DNA of 64,000 bases from Clytia hemisphaerica (taxonomy: Eukaryota; Cnidaria; Hydrozoa; Leptothecata; Clytiidae): NCBI GenBank assembly GCA_902728285.1, contig CACVBU010000508.1, forward strand, positions 141,926 through 205,925, given 5' to 3'. The notes beneath the pieces were generated by a model. It did not search any database and had not been told where the DNA came from. It was given only the letters and a program-made list of their open reading frames with translations. Positions within the stretch are counted from its first letter, which is position 1. The number at the start of each line of letters is the position of its first letter. Made by a program: the position numbers and the translations under genes. Of the stretch, positions 25,001 to 40,000 are shown one piece after another.

Positions 25001-28000
25001 CATTCTTACTCACTGCAAATCACCATTTACTATAATAATGTTCTAGATTACTTGCACTTTGCCACTCGTCAATAAAATGGGCTATTCCAGAAAGAATTTG
25101 TACCCCCTATTTTGAGGTATTCTTTTTGGAAAAGGAGACTCCCTTAAATTTTTTTTTCAATTTTTCAGGATCTCTTGGATTTTTCTGGATCTTCGACCTC
25201 GTTTTACTGACCACCCTGGATTTTCCACTTTATTTTTCTGACCACCCTGGATTTTTTCACTCGAAAAACGAGACCCCCTGGATTTTTTCTCCAGAATACC
25301 TTGGACTTAACATCTCCTCAACACGTGGGTAGAGACTATTTCTGGAAAAGCCCAATCCCTGCCCTTTCACATTTTTTTCCACACAGACCTATAATATAAA
25401 GCCCCATGGTTGGTAGCAAGTTCCCAATGTACATCTTTCTTTTCCACACAGACCTAAAAGTCCAACGGTAGATAACACGTTCGGTTTCAACACTTTACAA
25501 GACACAGCTGTTAATAGGTACCATCATACACCTTCTTCTTGCACGCTCTCTGATTGGTTAAAACCCTTATGAAACATCTCAATCTAGTTTAGAGTAAATA
25601 AACTGCATGTTCTTTTTTGCTAGACTTGGTTCTAGTCGTCTTGATAAAAGTCAAAAAGCGTCAAACTTCAATAAACCGTCTATATCAAAGACAGGAAAAG
25701 CGACTAGTCTATCATTTTGCCATCAAAGTTGTATAGCTGTATAATTGTATAGTTGTATCTATCAAACCTTAAAAACGGCGGGATCGGCTTTCGAGGAGTT
25801 CGTTTATTGAAAGAAAAAGTTTTCTCGACGCATGGTATTTTTGACTATCTTTGAAGTCTGACGTTTTTGAATTTGCTGAAGTAAAATAATCTGCCATATT
25901 TGCTGAAAGTAGACCATAGTTCGGTACCAGCAATTTATTCAACTAAAGCAAACAACCTTGTGTTAAGGGTGGAGACAAGACAATGGACTTGATCAATCAA
26001 AGTGAATTGTGGTCTACTATGATCATCTACTTTAGCAAAGATGGTGGATTGTTTTGCTTCAGCTAAGGACGAAATATCTCCATCTAGTATTTTATATCAG
26101 ACATCTATGGGTCGATTAGGTAACTGAGCTAACGATTGAATAACATCTAACGCCATTTTTAGATTCATCAGCAAGTTACTATCACTTTTGGTTTGCACCA
26201 ACGAACATACATCATTGAATCTGAGAAGTGCTGTCAAGGAATCATTGGGATTTGACCTAAGCACACCTCTCTATCCGTCGTTTTTCGCACAGTGTAAAGC
26301 GACCCTTGGTTGCCTCTTTGATGATAATAACCAGGTGTGTAAAATATTCATTTTGATGAGAATTCTTGAATACTCCCGAGCGCTTTTAGTGGCATGACTA
26401 ATTGGAATTGGCTGTTCCAGAAAAAAATGTACCTCCTTTTGAGGTCTTTTTTGGGAAAGGTGACCCCCTTGAATTTTTTTCTCAAATTTTCAGGACCCCT
26501 TGGATTTCTTTCTCGATTTTGGACCACCCTGGATTTTCGAGCTCGGTTTACTGATCACGCTTGATTTTCCACTTCATTTTACTGACTGCCCTTGATTTTT
26601 ACACTCGAAAAGCCGGACCTTCTTGATTTTTTTCTTTTCCATGACACCCTGGACGCATACACCTCCTAAACATAGGGGGTACAGATTATTTCTGGAATAG
26701 CATTCTAGCTCATTTTCTGAAAAATTTGCTTTGGCCACTGGTATATCAGTATACCATTGCTATGCTTATTGGGTCAAGGGCCATCCTTTTCAATGGTTAG
26801 TTTATCTTAAAGCCTTTACTTTATGAGATGGGGAAAAAAATCTGAGCCCTCATACCTTTTAGCAACCTGGTTTCTTATTTAAAAAGTGTACTGCTCTCTA
26901 CTTCAGGCTATGGTGAACAAAGAGAACACGATATACGTTGAACAACTCATCTATGTCATTCGTTGTATATTGGAGAATAAAGTGGACGGAGTGGCTGCAA
27001 TCCTCATTACGCTTCCAGTTGAAGATATCATCCTCGAAATTGTCAAGTAAGGAGATGAAATCTTCACATAAAACAAAACTCTACACGTTTTTCATAAGAA
27101 AACGTTGGAGATCTCTAAGTCTTTAGAAGTACTTAATTTTTTGAGTTTTAAGCTTAAAAATGTTCTTAAAGTGTTCTTATTTTCTCCATTTTGTGAGTAT
27201 TTTTTATGCGATTTCATAAGAAATTTGATGTTTTAAAGTCTGCGAAGTCTTAGATTTGCTCTTGATATTAATTCGTGATTTTAATTTATAATTTTTAGAT
27301 ATATCAGAGCATTGAGTACGACCGTACAAACCCTGGTCGTCAAATCTAAAATGTGTAATTTGGTCGAAAATGTATGTATTCTAAAGTCCATTCGCTTTAA
27401 GTGTGCACTCTTTTGCTACAGTGGAAACCACGCCAATATAATTAGTCTGATTCCCTTGAGAGTGGTTTCCACATTAGTCTGATTCCCTTGAGAGTGGTTT
27501 CCACATTAGTCTGATTCCCTTGAGATTGGTTTTCACATTAGTCTGATTCCCTTGAGAGTGGTTTCCACATTAGTCTGATTCCCTTGAGAGTGGTTTCCAC
27601 ATTACTCTGATTCCCTTGAGAGTGGTTTCCACATTAGTCTGATTCCCTTGAGATTGGTTTCCACATTAGTCTGATTCCCTTGAGAGTGGTTTCCACATTA
27701 GTCTGATTCCCTTGAGAGTGGTTTACACATTAGTCTGATTCCCTTGAGAGTGGTTTCCACATTAGTCTGATTCCCTTGAGATTGGTTTCCACATTAGTCT
27801 GATTCCCTTGAGAGTGGTTTCCACATTAGTCTGATTCCCTTGAGAGTGGTTTCCACATTAGTCTGACTCCCTTGAGAGTGGTTTCCACATTAGTCTGATT
27901 CCCTTGAGAGTGGTTTCCACATTAGTCTGATTCCCTTGAGAGTGGTTTCCACATTAGTCTGATTCCCTTGAGAGTGGTTTCCACATTAGTCTGATTCCCT

Positions 28001-31000
28001 TGAGAGTGGTTTCCACATTAGTCTGATTCCCTTGAGAGTGGTTTCCACATTAGTCTGACTCCCTTGAGAGTGATTTCCACATTAGTCTGATTCCCTTGAG
28101 AGTGGTTTCCACATTAGTCTGATTCCCTTGAGATTGGTTTCCACATTAGTCTGATTCCCTTGAGAGTGGTTTCCACATTAGTCTGACTCCCTTGAGAGTG
28201 GTTTCCACATTAGTCTGGTTCCCTTGAGATTGGTTTCCACATTAGTCTGATTCCCTTGAGAGTGGTTTCCACATTAGTCTGATTCCCTTGAGAGTGGTTT
28301 CCACATTACTCTGATTCCCTTGAGAGTGGTTTCCACATTAGTCTGATTCCCTTGAGAGTGGTTTCCACATTAGTCTGATTCCCTTGAGAGTGGTTTCCAC
28401 ATTACTCTGATTCCCTTGAGAGTGGTTTCCACATTAGTCTGATTCCCTTGAGATTGGTTTCCACATTAGTCTGATTCCCTTGAGAGTGGTTTCCACATTA
28501 GTCTGATTCCCTTGAGAGTGGTTTCCACATTAGTCTGATTCCCTTGAGAGTGGTTTCCACATTAGTCTGATTCCCTTGAGATTGGTTTCCACATTAGTCT
28601 GATTCCCTTGAGAGTGGTTTCCACATTAGTCTGATTCCCTTGAGAGTGGTTTCCACATTACTCTGATTCCTTGAGAGTGGTTTCCACATTAGTCTGATTC
28701 CCTTGAGATTGGTTTCCACATTAGTCTGATTCCCTTGAGAGTGGTTTCCACATTAGTCTGATTCCCTTGAGAGTGGTTTCCACATTAGTCTGACTCCTTG
28801 AGAGTGGTTTCCACATTAGTCTGATTCCCTTGAGAGTGGTTTCCACATTAGTCTGATTCCCTTGAGAGTGGTTTTCCACATTAGTCTGATTCCCTTGAGA
28901 GTGGTTTCCACATTAGTCTGATTCCCTTGAGAGTGGTTTCCACATTAGTCTGATTCCCTTGAGATTGGTTTCCACATTAGTCTGACTCCCTTGAGAGTGA
29001 TTTCCACATTAGTCTGATTCCCTTGAGAGTGGTTTCCACATTAGTCTGATTGCCTTGAGATTGGTTTCCACATTAGTCTGATTCCCTTGAGAGTGGTTTC
29101 CACATTAGTCTGATTCCCTTGAGAGTGGTTTCCACATGGCGGTAAAGAACATTTAAAGTGAATGAACGTTACTTTGGCTTTGTTTAGAAAGAAACATTAA
29201 CGTTGAATGACTTCTTTCCTTTAAAAAAATTGCGGAACATGATTTATGATCTCTTTCAACGAAGACAAGTGAAGAAGTGATTAAGTAACACTCTAACGTA
29301 TTTAAAGGTTTCAGTTTGAGTGTTCCTGTTTCATATCAGACACGTGTCTCGTATCAGGCTGGAGTCTTCTATTGTTATTTTGTGTTCGATTTCGTGCTGC
29401 ATAAACAAAAAAATATTTTTCTTTCGCTCTTTCTGACCAACTCTGATGGATTCCCTCGTTTACAACTCAACCTAAGGAGGTTATTTTATGGGAGCAAACG
29501 TTCGAATCTGTTGAGATGAATCCTAAATCGTAAACGTTTGCTTCCATAATGGCGGGAATTACGTAACTTACCAAAACACAACCTCTCCGGTCAACTCTCT
29601 CTAATTCGAAACTCTATTATCCGAATCTTTCTGTAATTCGAACTAGAATATCATTTTTTGGTTCCTTGAAGATTAAATTAGAGAGAGTCAACTGTAATAT
29701 GTTGAGTTACTAAGTTGCGAACTTTTATTATTTCTAACCCTTGTTTTTAGATAATGATTCGAAGGTTGGATCTGTCTTTTCGTCAAGAGATGAAATTCCG
29801 CAACGAGCTGGTCAATTATCTTACAGATTGGGTCCTCTACACTCAAGACGAAAATCAAAATTTATCGCAAGAAATTCAGGCAATATCATGGTGAGTAGAG
29901 AAGGACACTGACCGTTATAAACCCTAGACTAAGCTTTATCCACCATCTTTGATCGGAGTGCTCTTTGTGGTACCTGCAAAGAAGTCATTGTAATGTTAGA
30001 AGTTTAACGTCACTGACCTTTTATACCCTGGACCAAGTTACTCAATCCTGGCCAACCAAAAGATTTTGATCGGTTTTTTTTTGAAATTGATACCCTAATG
30101 GCGGCACTACTCAATAGCGGTGAAAATGCATCGAGAGTGCTAGATCTATTTTCCCTCGAATACTTTTGATGATGTAGCGCTGTTAAGGCCGGTCTCCACT
30201 TGCGCGCGCTTCAATCGCACTTTTTCGAGCAAAGCTTCCACGCTATTGGTCAAAAGAAAAATGAAGCAACTCCATTGGCGCAATCTGACGTAACGGTTGA
30301 AAAAAGTCGAAATGTGTTCAACTTTTCTTTCAAGTGCGCGCTACATTTTTCTGACGCAATCTTTTTTTCAAGCAAAAAGGATTGAAGCCAAAAGGTGCGA
30401 TCACAGCGCGCGTAAGTGGAGACCGGCCTTTAGACGTTAATTTTTAACATTGCAATGGCTTCTTCTCGGGTACCAATTCCAAAAAAACTCCAATCAAAGA
30501 TGGTGGAAATAGTTTGGTCCAGGGATATATAAAGGTCAGTGGCTTATAATCACAAGTATTCGTTGAAAAGTATATCACCACTATTGAGTAGTGCTGCCAT
30601 TAGGGTACCACTTTCAAAATAAACCGCTCAAAGATTTCGTTTGTCTGGGATTGGGAAACCAAGGAGCTGGAAAAAAACTTTTGTCAGAGTCACCTATTTT
30701 ATTTTCATTGGTGTCGTCGCCAAATAGATCTATTTTTCAAAATGTTAGATTGAAATCACCAGCACTGTGACCATATAGTTCCTCATCTTTGTAGAATTAA
30801 TTCTAACAACTTATCTTTCAATTCTAGTAACCTTGACGAAGCAGCAATGCGTTCGGTCGCCATTCTATTGAAAGGTTTACCATTACAGCCTGATTGCGTC
30901 GACCAAGATATAACAGAGGCTAAATCCGAATTATTTTTAAAGTAAGAGATTTTGTAGTAATGTTTGAGTTCAGCCTTATCTTTCTTCCTACATTGATAAC

Positions 31001-34000
31001 TAACAAATTTATAACCGTATTGACTGATATAGATTATGCTGCTTCAAAATTGGGTAACCATCTTACTTATAGAATGACTAAAAAAATAATATTCGAATAA
31101 CCGAGAGTCAATACAATATTGTTACCAGCAATAACATGGTTTGGAGGGTGATTTGGGATTAAAAGCCCCGAGGTTCATCTATAATTCGAATCTTTCTGTA
31201 ATTCGATCAAATAAAATTTTCCGTTCGAGATCGAATTAGCGAGAGTCAACAGTATAATAATATGTTTACTTTCTCTCGTTTTGACAGACATTTCAAGTTA
31301 TTTATGACCATATTGGACAAATGTTATGGCATCATGGAAGAAAAACAACGCAAAGGATCGCTAGCACCTCATTTCACTAAATTAAGAGATTCTACTGTTC
31401 AAGCAATGTCAAATATGCTGAGTGCCAACATTGATAGTGGTCTCAAACATTCTATTGGGCTAGGCTATCATGAAGATACACAGACGCGCGCGACCTTCTT
31501 GGAAGTTCTCACGGATATATTGCGTCAGGTAAGCTATCAGTCAATATCCTGAATCTTGATGGATAGAAGGGAGCTATATCGGGATCTTATAGGTGTACAT
31601 ACTCTCAGGCGCCTAATAAACGGGGGATTGGAGGTTTGGAAAACGTCGACAAACGGGGGGTGTGTACGAGGCTAAATGCACCGTATTTCCTCCATTCCGT
31701 CTTCATCCTTGAGTTTTTTTTAGAAGGGATGGACGAAATTTTATTTCTTCAACGTCATTAAAAATATCTAAATAAGTTTAAGTTTATCGGCCCAGTGATA
31801 TTCTAAGGTTTATCGTGGCTTGGATCACGAGATATTCGTGTGGCTAAGTTTTGATAGATTCTTCTCCCACCATCATATTGGAAGTTTATCGTGGCTTAGT
31901 TCACGAGATTTTTCTCCCAACATTGTTCAAAGTGGACGATAATTTCTCCACTACTTCAAAAATCTTTAACAACAAAATGATGCCTTCTTCAAGTTTCTCT
32001 TTCGCTTAAATAAAACCTTTTAGGGGACTGAATTTGAAAGTTTGGCAGACACTGTATTACAAGATCGTTTCGCATCTTTGGTCAAATTATTGGTAACTTC
32101 GAATGCTGATGAGGAATTACCCATTGTGATGGCGCTTTGTAATTCTGTTTCCACGGATGTCATGGTAATACTCGTTTTTTAGAGCAAACTGGAACAAACT
32201 ATATTAAGAACATAAAGCTTCGATGACTGTAATATTTATTAAGGCTTTGCTGACTCTAAAATATCCGCTTTCTTAGGAAAATGGACAAAATTACTCCCGA
32301 AGCAGCCCAAAGTGTTGAAAATAAGAAAATTTTAAGAACATTTAAGGATTTAAAACTCACAAAGTTTAGAACATCCGTAGGCTCGAAAAATTTATGAGCT
32401 TCTTATAAATAATCAAATTCGCATCTTTTTGAATTTCTTTTTCTAGGATGAAGTAGCCCAGGTGCTTGTGAATATTTTTGACAACCATGGTTCACTTCAT
32501 GTATTGCTGTGGAACTTATTCCGCGATGAGGTGACGTCTTTTTCCTTGTTTTTAAATCATTTTTTTGTTTGTTGTCATTCTTGTATTGTAATTCTTATAT
32601 TTTAAAGAAAATTCATAATGTTTTTTAATCGCAATCTTATTCATGATTGTAATGACAAAATGTTTCCTAAGGAAACACCCTGGTTTTTACCAGCAGTAGT
32701 AGCCAATTTAAGTAAAGGAAAAATTGTTTATTTTCCACCGGGTAGTGTCCGTAGAAAACATTATTTTATCGTGGAAAATTTTCGTCGGGGAAAAATTCGT
32801 CACTTGCTGGTAGTTGGTAAACGCATTAAGGCCGGGGAAAATTTTTGTCGGGGAAAATATTCGTCACTTGTCCAAAATTTCGTCACTTTTCCCTGACGAA
32901 GTTTTCCCCGATGAGGGTATCTTATAAACATCGTTTTTGTCCCTTCAACAACATTAGGTGGAGAGAACAGAAACTCAACAAACATTATTCCGTGGGAATA
33001 GTATCGCCAGTAAAGCAATGACGTATTCATTCAAAATTTACGGTAGCGGATATCTACACCTTCTGCTTGGTCCCATTATAAAGGATATGGGAAAATCACT
33101 TGGAAAGTCATACGAAGTAGACGAAGCAAGGTATAATACAATGTTAAAAGTTCTACGCTTTATAAACCTTACTCCATAACTCAAAATTTCCTTAACGCGA
33201 ACAGATCGAATTATGGAGCATCCACTGTTTATGAGGATGCTTTTTCAGCAATTATGCGTCATTTACCAAATTTTAGTTTCATATTCTTAGACGAAAAACC
33301 TTGCATTGGCCACTGAATACAACATTCTGATTCTGTTAACCATTTGGGAGCCCCCCCCTCCTTAATCGGAGCTTTAATCTTTTCAACGCAAGTTTCACTG
33401 GAGTACGCTACAATGGAACTGAGCTCATAATTATGAAAATCCTAGAAACAGACTAAAGTTCTAATTACGCTTTCATCGTCTATAATGATGGACTGTGTTT
33501 GAGAAAACACAGGAAGTTACTTCAGAAATTTAGAAAAAAGATCCCAGGGCCATCCCATCGTTCATTGAACATTGCAAATGGGGGAGGGGGAAATAGCTGA
33601 GAATTTGTGTCCAGGACAATTATATTTCTTTCCAATACTTGACTGTCCGAGCAGATGAAACCAATATTTTTTTCATTAAACCAATATTTTTTCATTAAAC
33701 CAATATAAACTTCAAATTGCTCGATTAAATTAGAGGTAGCACCTTGCTTCGCTATACTCTTCTTCTTTTCTTCCAGGCTGGAGAAAGGAGAAAACAAAGC
33801 AGACAACACTCAGAATGTGATTGAACTCGCTAACCGCTTCATGGATATCGTTCACGAGACGAGGCCAAGGTATCTCCTTTTATAAGAATAATTTGATAAG
33901 AAAATAGAGACAGAAATTCGGCCAATATCTAAAGCATATTGAAACCAAGCGGAGCTTCTAATTCAAAATATTCAAAAATTATTGATGATGCTCTCGCTAA

Positions 34001-37000
34001 TTCGAACTCGAATAATAGAAGTTCGAATTAGCGTGAGTTTACTGTAGCGATTTTAAGCCTCAGTGCAAAATATATTGAAATAAGGTGGTACCAAAATGAT
34101 TCCATTACTTTTTTTTTGGGTCACTCAGGTGCCAATCTTTAAATTGTTTTACTTGATTCTTATATTCCTTTACCTTCTGGCTGAGTTCTTACCCACTGAG
34201 AAGAAAGTACGTGTATTCCATTTCTCTTTCAGCTTTCCAATGCAACTACAGAGTCTTTGTCATTGCTTGCATAAGGTACTTTCTTTTACTAGTTCAACAT
34301 CTGATCATCTTATCACGATCTCGAATGTGAGAAAATAATAAACAACTTTATCATTGATGGTACTCACAGGGCGAAAGATTTTGTTTACATCATCCTTAAT
34401 TTTTCCACAGGCAGTGCAACAGAAGTTTCCTTCGCATTCATACGGTGCTGTTTCAAGCGCTTTCTTCCTTCGATTTATCAACCCTGTCATAAGTATGGGA
34501 TTTCTTTCATCTTCATAAATTTAATTCAATCTTGAAGCAGATTACATTGTTAATTGTTTCTCTGCTCTAGAGTACTAGGCAAGTGAAGGGTTTAGGTAAG
34601 CGCCGACTGTGTGCTTAAAGGAAATATAAACAAACAAAGTACACCCATCATAAAGTATATGCACTTTTCGAACTACTTTAACTTGAATTTTTCTGTAAGA
34701 AGAACTAAATTATTTGTCACCTTTTAAATCCCATTAATTTAATCGTTGGTTAGTCGAGTCTGTTATAGACTTAGTCCGATAAACTTTGATTACCTGACCA
34801 ATTGGTAAAAGGTCGCCAAAATAAGTAACCAGAGGCGCCTTTTTTCATCCCTTTTCCTTTTGCGCCCCCCCCCCCCAAAAAAAAAATCGCTCGCTGGGGG
34901 GTGTTGCCCAAGTACTCAACTCTGCGTATATTCTTTGTTACAGTGTCACCACATTCTCATGGAATCGTCAATCAACAAGTAGCCGCAAGTGTCCGGCGTG
35001 GTTTAACGTTACTATCAAAGGTTTGTCCAAAATGTTTGGATTTTTTTTTCAAATTCGATATTCATTTAGCATCTGTCTTAAAGTTTTACTTTTGTAGGCG
35101 TAGTAGTGTAGTGGTTATCAACCTTGATTCCCGTCTGGGTTAGGGTTCGATTCTCACTCGGTGCTATGATTCACTTACCAAGTGAATGTACCTTCGCTCG
35201 GGTCAACCCATGCCTTGTGAGGGGAACTGGGTACCATCACTCTGATAAAAGAGTATGAGGGAGTATATCAGGTATTGCATGTGGTGTGGTGACGATACTC
35301 ATAGGTTCAAAACCTGCGAGGATGTATGTCCTCCCGTGTAGTTCGAGTATCGTCGTCTATACTAACTCGGTCGTGTCGTGAGCGCAGAGGGTTAGCAGTG
35401 TCTGATAAGCGTGTTAATTTCCCTATCCTAGGGTAGGTATCTATCCAGGGATAGGACCCATTCCGAATAATTCGGATGGTTGTTCTCTTCTCTTCTTAAA
35501 GGTTTTACATTGTGTTAAATAATTTATTTTTGCCCTACTGAATCACCCGAATATTCAAGTTTTCTATAAGTAGCGTATAAAATGTATCTATTATCGCTAT
35601 CAAAACGACTGTCATGGATTTTTACCAGTCTGGGATATCCCGCATTTGCACAGTTGCGGTATAATGTATTATCTTAAAGTACCGCGATTACAGTGATGAA
35701 AGCTACTGCAGATGCAGAATATAACTAACTGCGTACTCCACTACAGGAAATTTTGAGATATGGAAGTAAGGTTTATAATAGGCATTGATAACTAAATGGA
35801 CCAGAAAACATATTCGAGTGAAAGAGACATTCGAGATGTAGAGGTTCGAATTATTGAGACTCTGCTGTTTCTTTAACCCTGACTTCTTTTCAAACTACAG
35901 ATACTGCAAAACCTTGCGAATCATTTACATTTCACGAAAGAAGCCCACATGGAAGTATTCAACGGTTTTCTAGAAAATAACTTTCATCGGATACACGCGT
36001 AAGCCATACTCTCTATTATTGAAAGCGGTGGTAGCATTGGGTAGAGCATCCAGCTACGGTGCGCAAGGTTTTGGGTTCGACCCCCAGGGGGTTATATCGA
36101 AGATTCCCATAATGGTTCTTGATGCTTCTCTGCTTGATATTCAGCAATTAAGAGAAGGAGGGTAAGTGGAGCAATCCAGGGAGAAAGAGTGGTCCCCTAC
36201 CTTCGGGATTTAAACGCTGACAAAGCAGAATAAGCAAAATAATTTTTCGAAATTCGTCCTTGCGCAGCGCCAAAAGTGTAGAAAGTTGCGCTTTCTATTC
36301 CTTAAAATTGCTATATAAGCAAATGGTAAGACATGCGTTAGATAATGTTCTTTAATTTCAACATTTTCTATTTTTCACTTTCACAGATTTTTCCGTGAAA
36401 TTTCAACGGAGCCACGTCGAGAACCGCAATACGAAGAAACAGACATTGACGCCGTAGACGAAGACGAGGATGAAGATGAAGAAATCTTCACAACGGACGG
36501 TGATATTCTCTCTCTACACAAATTGTTGTGGCATGCGCAAGAAAAGATTGGAAAATACCTCTCCGTTCAAAGGTAGTGTATATTTTCCTTGTTAGCCAGC
36601 CCCGGTGACTCTTCAAATCGGCTCGACGGTGATGATTTAGATATCATTATTAATCCCGATTTCGGATTATTTTCGGGGAAATAATTTATCGGGATTACTT
36701 TTCCGTTTACTCTGTAGGGTACTTCAATTTGAGTTATACACTATCTTTTCTTGTTTTGCACAGTGATTCTGTAACTTTCGGACGTGGACCATATGAAAAA
36801 CTGGTGACGTTGTTGGCACATCTTGGACCTCCTGAAAACCAACCCAATCAATTCAAAAGCATGGTCGGGTAAGAGAAGAATTTTCATTTCCTTTGTTGTT
36901 TCTTTGCGGTTTAAATTCGATCAAAAATTGATAATGTAAAATAAAAAAACAGTGTATAAATCGGATTTTGGTTAGTAGGTCCATGTTTACTAGGATTGAC

Positions 37001-40000
37001 CGAAGAAAGATGTCTGCAATGAATGAATTCACAACACCGTTCCCGTGTCGATTTGTAAGCGCTCTAAAGTAGGTTAGAAGGGTAGAGTTTTAACTCTGAG
37101 TTCTAACGCTAGACTTAAAGACTTAGGACCTTAGGATGTGAGGACTCAAAAGTTCAAAAATGTCCAGTATAGCCTAGAAACCAATAAATCCCTCCCAGAT
37201 CGAAATAATCGATGAAATCAAGTTGAATGCCTGAAATTGACATTCTTGCTCGAACTTCAATTTTCGAAAAATGGTAAATTAGCCAAAAGTGCCAATATTT
37301 TATGGTACTGATTGTAGTTTACTTTTATGTATCATCAATCTTTTTATACAAAGGTCTTTTACAGGCAGAAGTAGCTACAGGTATCATTCAGTATACAAAG
37401 CTCTTCCGTTCTAAAGTCTATTCACGATAAGTGTGCACTCTTTTTTCTTTTACCTATAACTTTTGAAGGAATTCTTCAATCTTTATAAATTTGGTATCAT
37501 TGGAAAGATATTATTGAGTGGAACAATTTGAAATAAAAAAATCTTTAAAAAGATTATAAAAATGAAGATGAAAATGAAGAAGAAAAAAAATGAAGATCTT
37601 GTAGAAAAGTGCTATAACTTTCATTTTCACTGGAAAGATTCTTTGATCTTAAGAGATCATCACTGTGAAGAAATTTCATTAAAATATTTATTCGATATAA
37701 AATTATGATACAAAGTTAATAAGTGATTGACCCCAAAAAACAGCAAAAAACTGCAGAAAACAGCGTGTTTAGACGTCAATCAGCTTATAACTTTGTTTTT
37801 CTTCTTCATTTTCATCTTCATTTTTATAATCTTTTTAAAGTTTTTTTTATTTCAAATTGTTCCACTCACTAATATCTTTCCAATGATACCAAATTTATAA
37901 AGATTGAAGAATTCCTTCAAAAGTTATAGGTAAATGAAAAAAGAGTGCACACTTATCGTGAATAGACTTTAGAACGATTTCAATCTCAGTGAGGTAAAGT
38001 TGTATTATCTTCTCCAAATTCAACATAATTCTGAAAAATTTGAATATGTTTACTTAATTTGGTTTTTTAAAGCCCATTTCCATTTGAGACAAAAAATTCA
38101 ATCACTGATGATATTATTCTCCCTGTCTTTAGAATCCCACGTGACCGATTGGGAAGCATTGGTTGGCGTTTAGAAGACTTCATGGCAAAATATGCGGGAC
38201 GCAATCAAGAAGAGCTTGAACAGATCAAAAACATGCAGTTGTTTTATGTGGATGGAAAATCGAAAGCTGGGCGACCAGTGTTTTATTATATCGCACGAAA
38301 ATATATGTAAGAACTGACATTGTATTTCGATAGGTCATCCGTTTAAGCAGCTCGCATAGTTGTGTGTTGCTCATTGCTCTTTACTCCCATCCGGTGTCGC
38401 GGTAAATTACGACCTTGGAATTTAATTTTTTTACCGGGAAATGAAGACTTTTCGGGTTTTAATCACTCAGGATATTATAATTTAAGTGGGAAATTAAGAC
38501 TCCATAAAAAAACAATAAAAAGTGTCAAATTTTCTTTTCTTTGTATACAGAGTTAATTGTTTATTTTCTTTGTAAGAACTATTATCGTTAAAAGGCTGCG
38601 ACCCAAAATGTAGGTTTTTGGATTGTACGAAAAGATATGGAAAATAATTTTTCGACTAAATGCTTTTATATATATTTATCGTTTGCTTACTCATCAATTT
38701 TAATTCACAAGCTTTTTCACATTGGATTGACATGGATGTGGACCAAGATTGGTCAGAAAGAGGAAAAGAAAAATGGTTTTTATGCTTATATCAGCATATA
38801 AAACCTTTAATGATTCCAACTTTCTTTATTTCTGGACAGTAACGATCAAGTTTCGGACGAGATGCTTTTATACCACATGTTGTTGACATTACAATCGAAA
38901 CGGAATCAAATCTGGGAGCTGGTGGTCGATTTTACACATTCTTCTGAACAAAATTGGTTCAAGGTAAAAAATAATGGTGTTGAACTGAATCCTTAAATTT
39001 ATTTTGTGTTATGAACCTAGACATTAGTGTTATTTATACTGAGACGAGCAATTCGTCTGAGACGAACAATTTAGAAAATGAGCATTATGGAGGAGTGTAC
39101 TTTCCATTCCTGTTTCAATAAATAGGATCTCCACAGATCACATTTTACAAACTACTCGTATCAGACGATTTTTTCGTCTCAGTATAAATGGAACTACCGG
39201 GTACAAATAAGTTGCGCACTTTGCTTAACTTAAATTTTGGTGTATTACTTTTTGATTTTATTTTATTGGTTCAAAAGTTATGTTCAAAAACCTAAAATGT
39301 CAATTTTAAAAAATGTCAAAAAAGGCTAAAAACAAGGGTATCAATGTAACACTATTTATGTTTTCTTTATCTTTATTGTTAATTTCGCCTAGCGAAAGTA
39401 TTACGATAGCCTTTCGCGGCGGTGTTGGTGTCATCGGAAAAAAAATTAGAAAACGAAAGTACTCGATACGGTGGACAAACACACTAAATTTAATTTGTTT
39501 TTCTACCTTTCCTCGGTCACACTCACCATGCATAAATATCGTGGTCGTTTTTTTTCAAAAAGAAAAATAATAAATATAAAACGTACAACTTTGAAACAAT
39601 TCAAATATCATTAATATTATTTGCTCATTTTCATTGTACTTTAAACAAACACTTTATTCTTTTATTATTTTTCTTATGAATGTTCTACACGTTTTTTTTT
39701 TTTTTAAGAAACTAGTTTTACCAAGCAGCCTCAATGTTTCTTAAGAAATCAGCCTTTTGAGCCTTAAATGTTTCTTACATGTTTCCAAACTTTTTGACAT
39801 AATCAGCCTATTTTTCATGTTTTGATTGGAAGGTTCTTAAAAAAACGAATTAAAAATGTCATTTTTTCATTTTCAGCCTCAGCATGTTTCTTATATGTTT
39901 CTTAGTTTTTAGGCATTCTGAGCCTCATGTTTCTTAAAAGTGTGTTTCTTAAAAAAAAAAAAACGTGTACTTGACATGCGTAAATGAAAAACAGAGAGTA

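Noticed and set aside
27441-29135. CRISPR-like regular array
   Set aside because: The 32-bp units are directly adjacent with no unique spacers, and the context is an animal intron.
32618-32896. 92-codon open frame before the arginine-finger exon
   Set aside because: Its codons are mostly the GTCGGGGAAAA word repeats.
34865-34888. Adjacent C-run and A-run
   Set aside because: Simple homopolymers that could be sequencing or assembly artefacts; no further structure.
39306-39570. Overlapping 75- and 85-codon open frames on opposite strands
   Set aside because: Intronic, low-complexity composition, no recognisable domain and no conserved start context.
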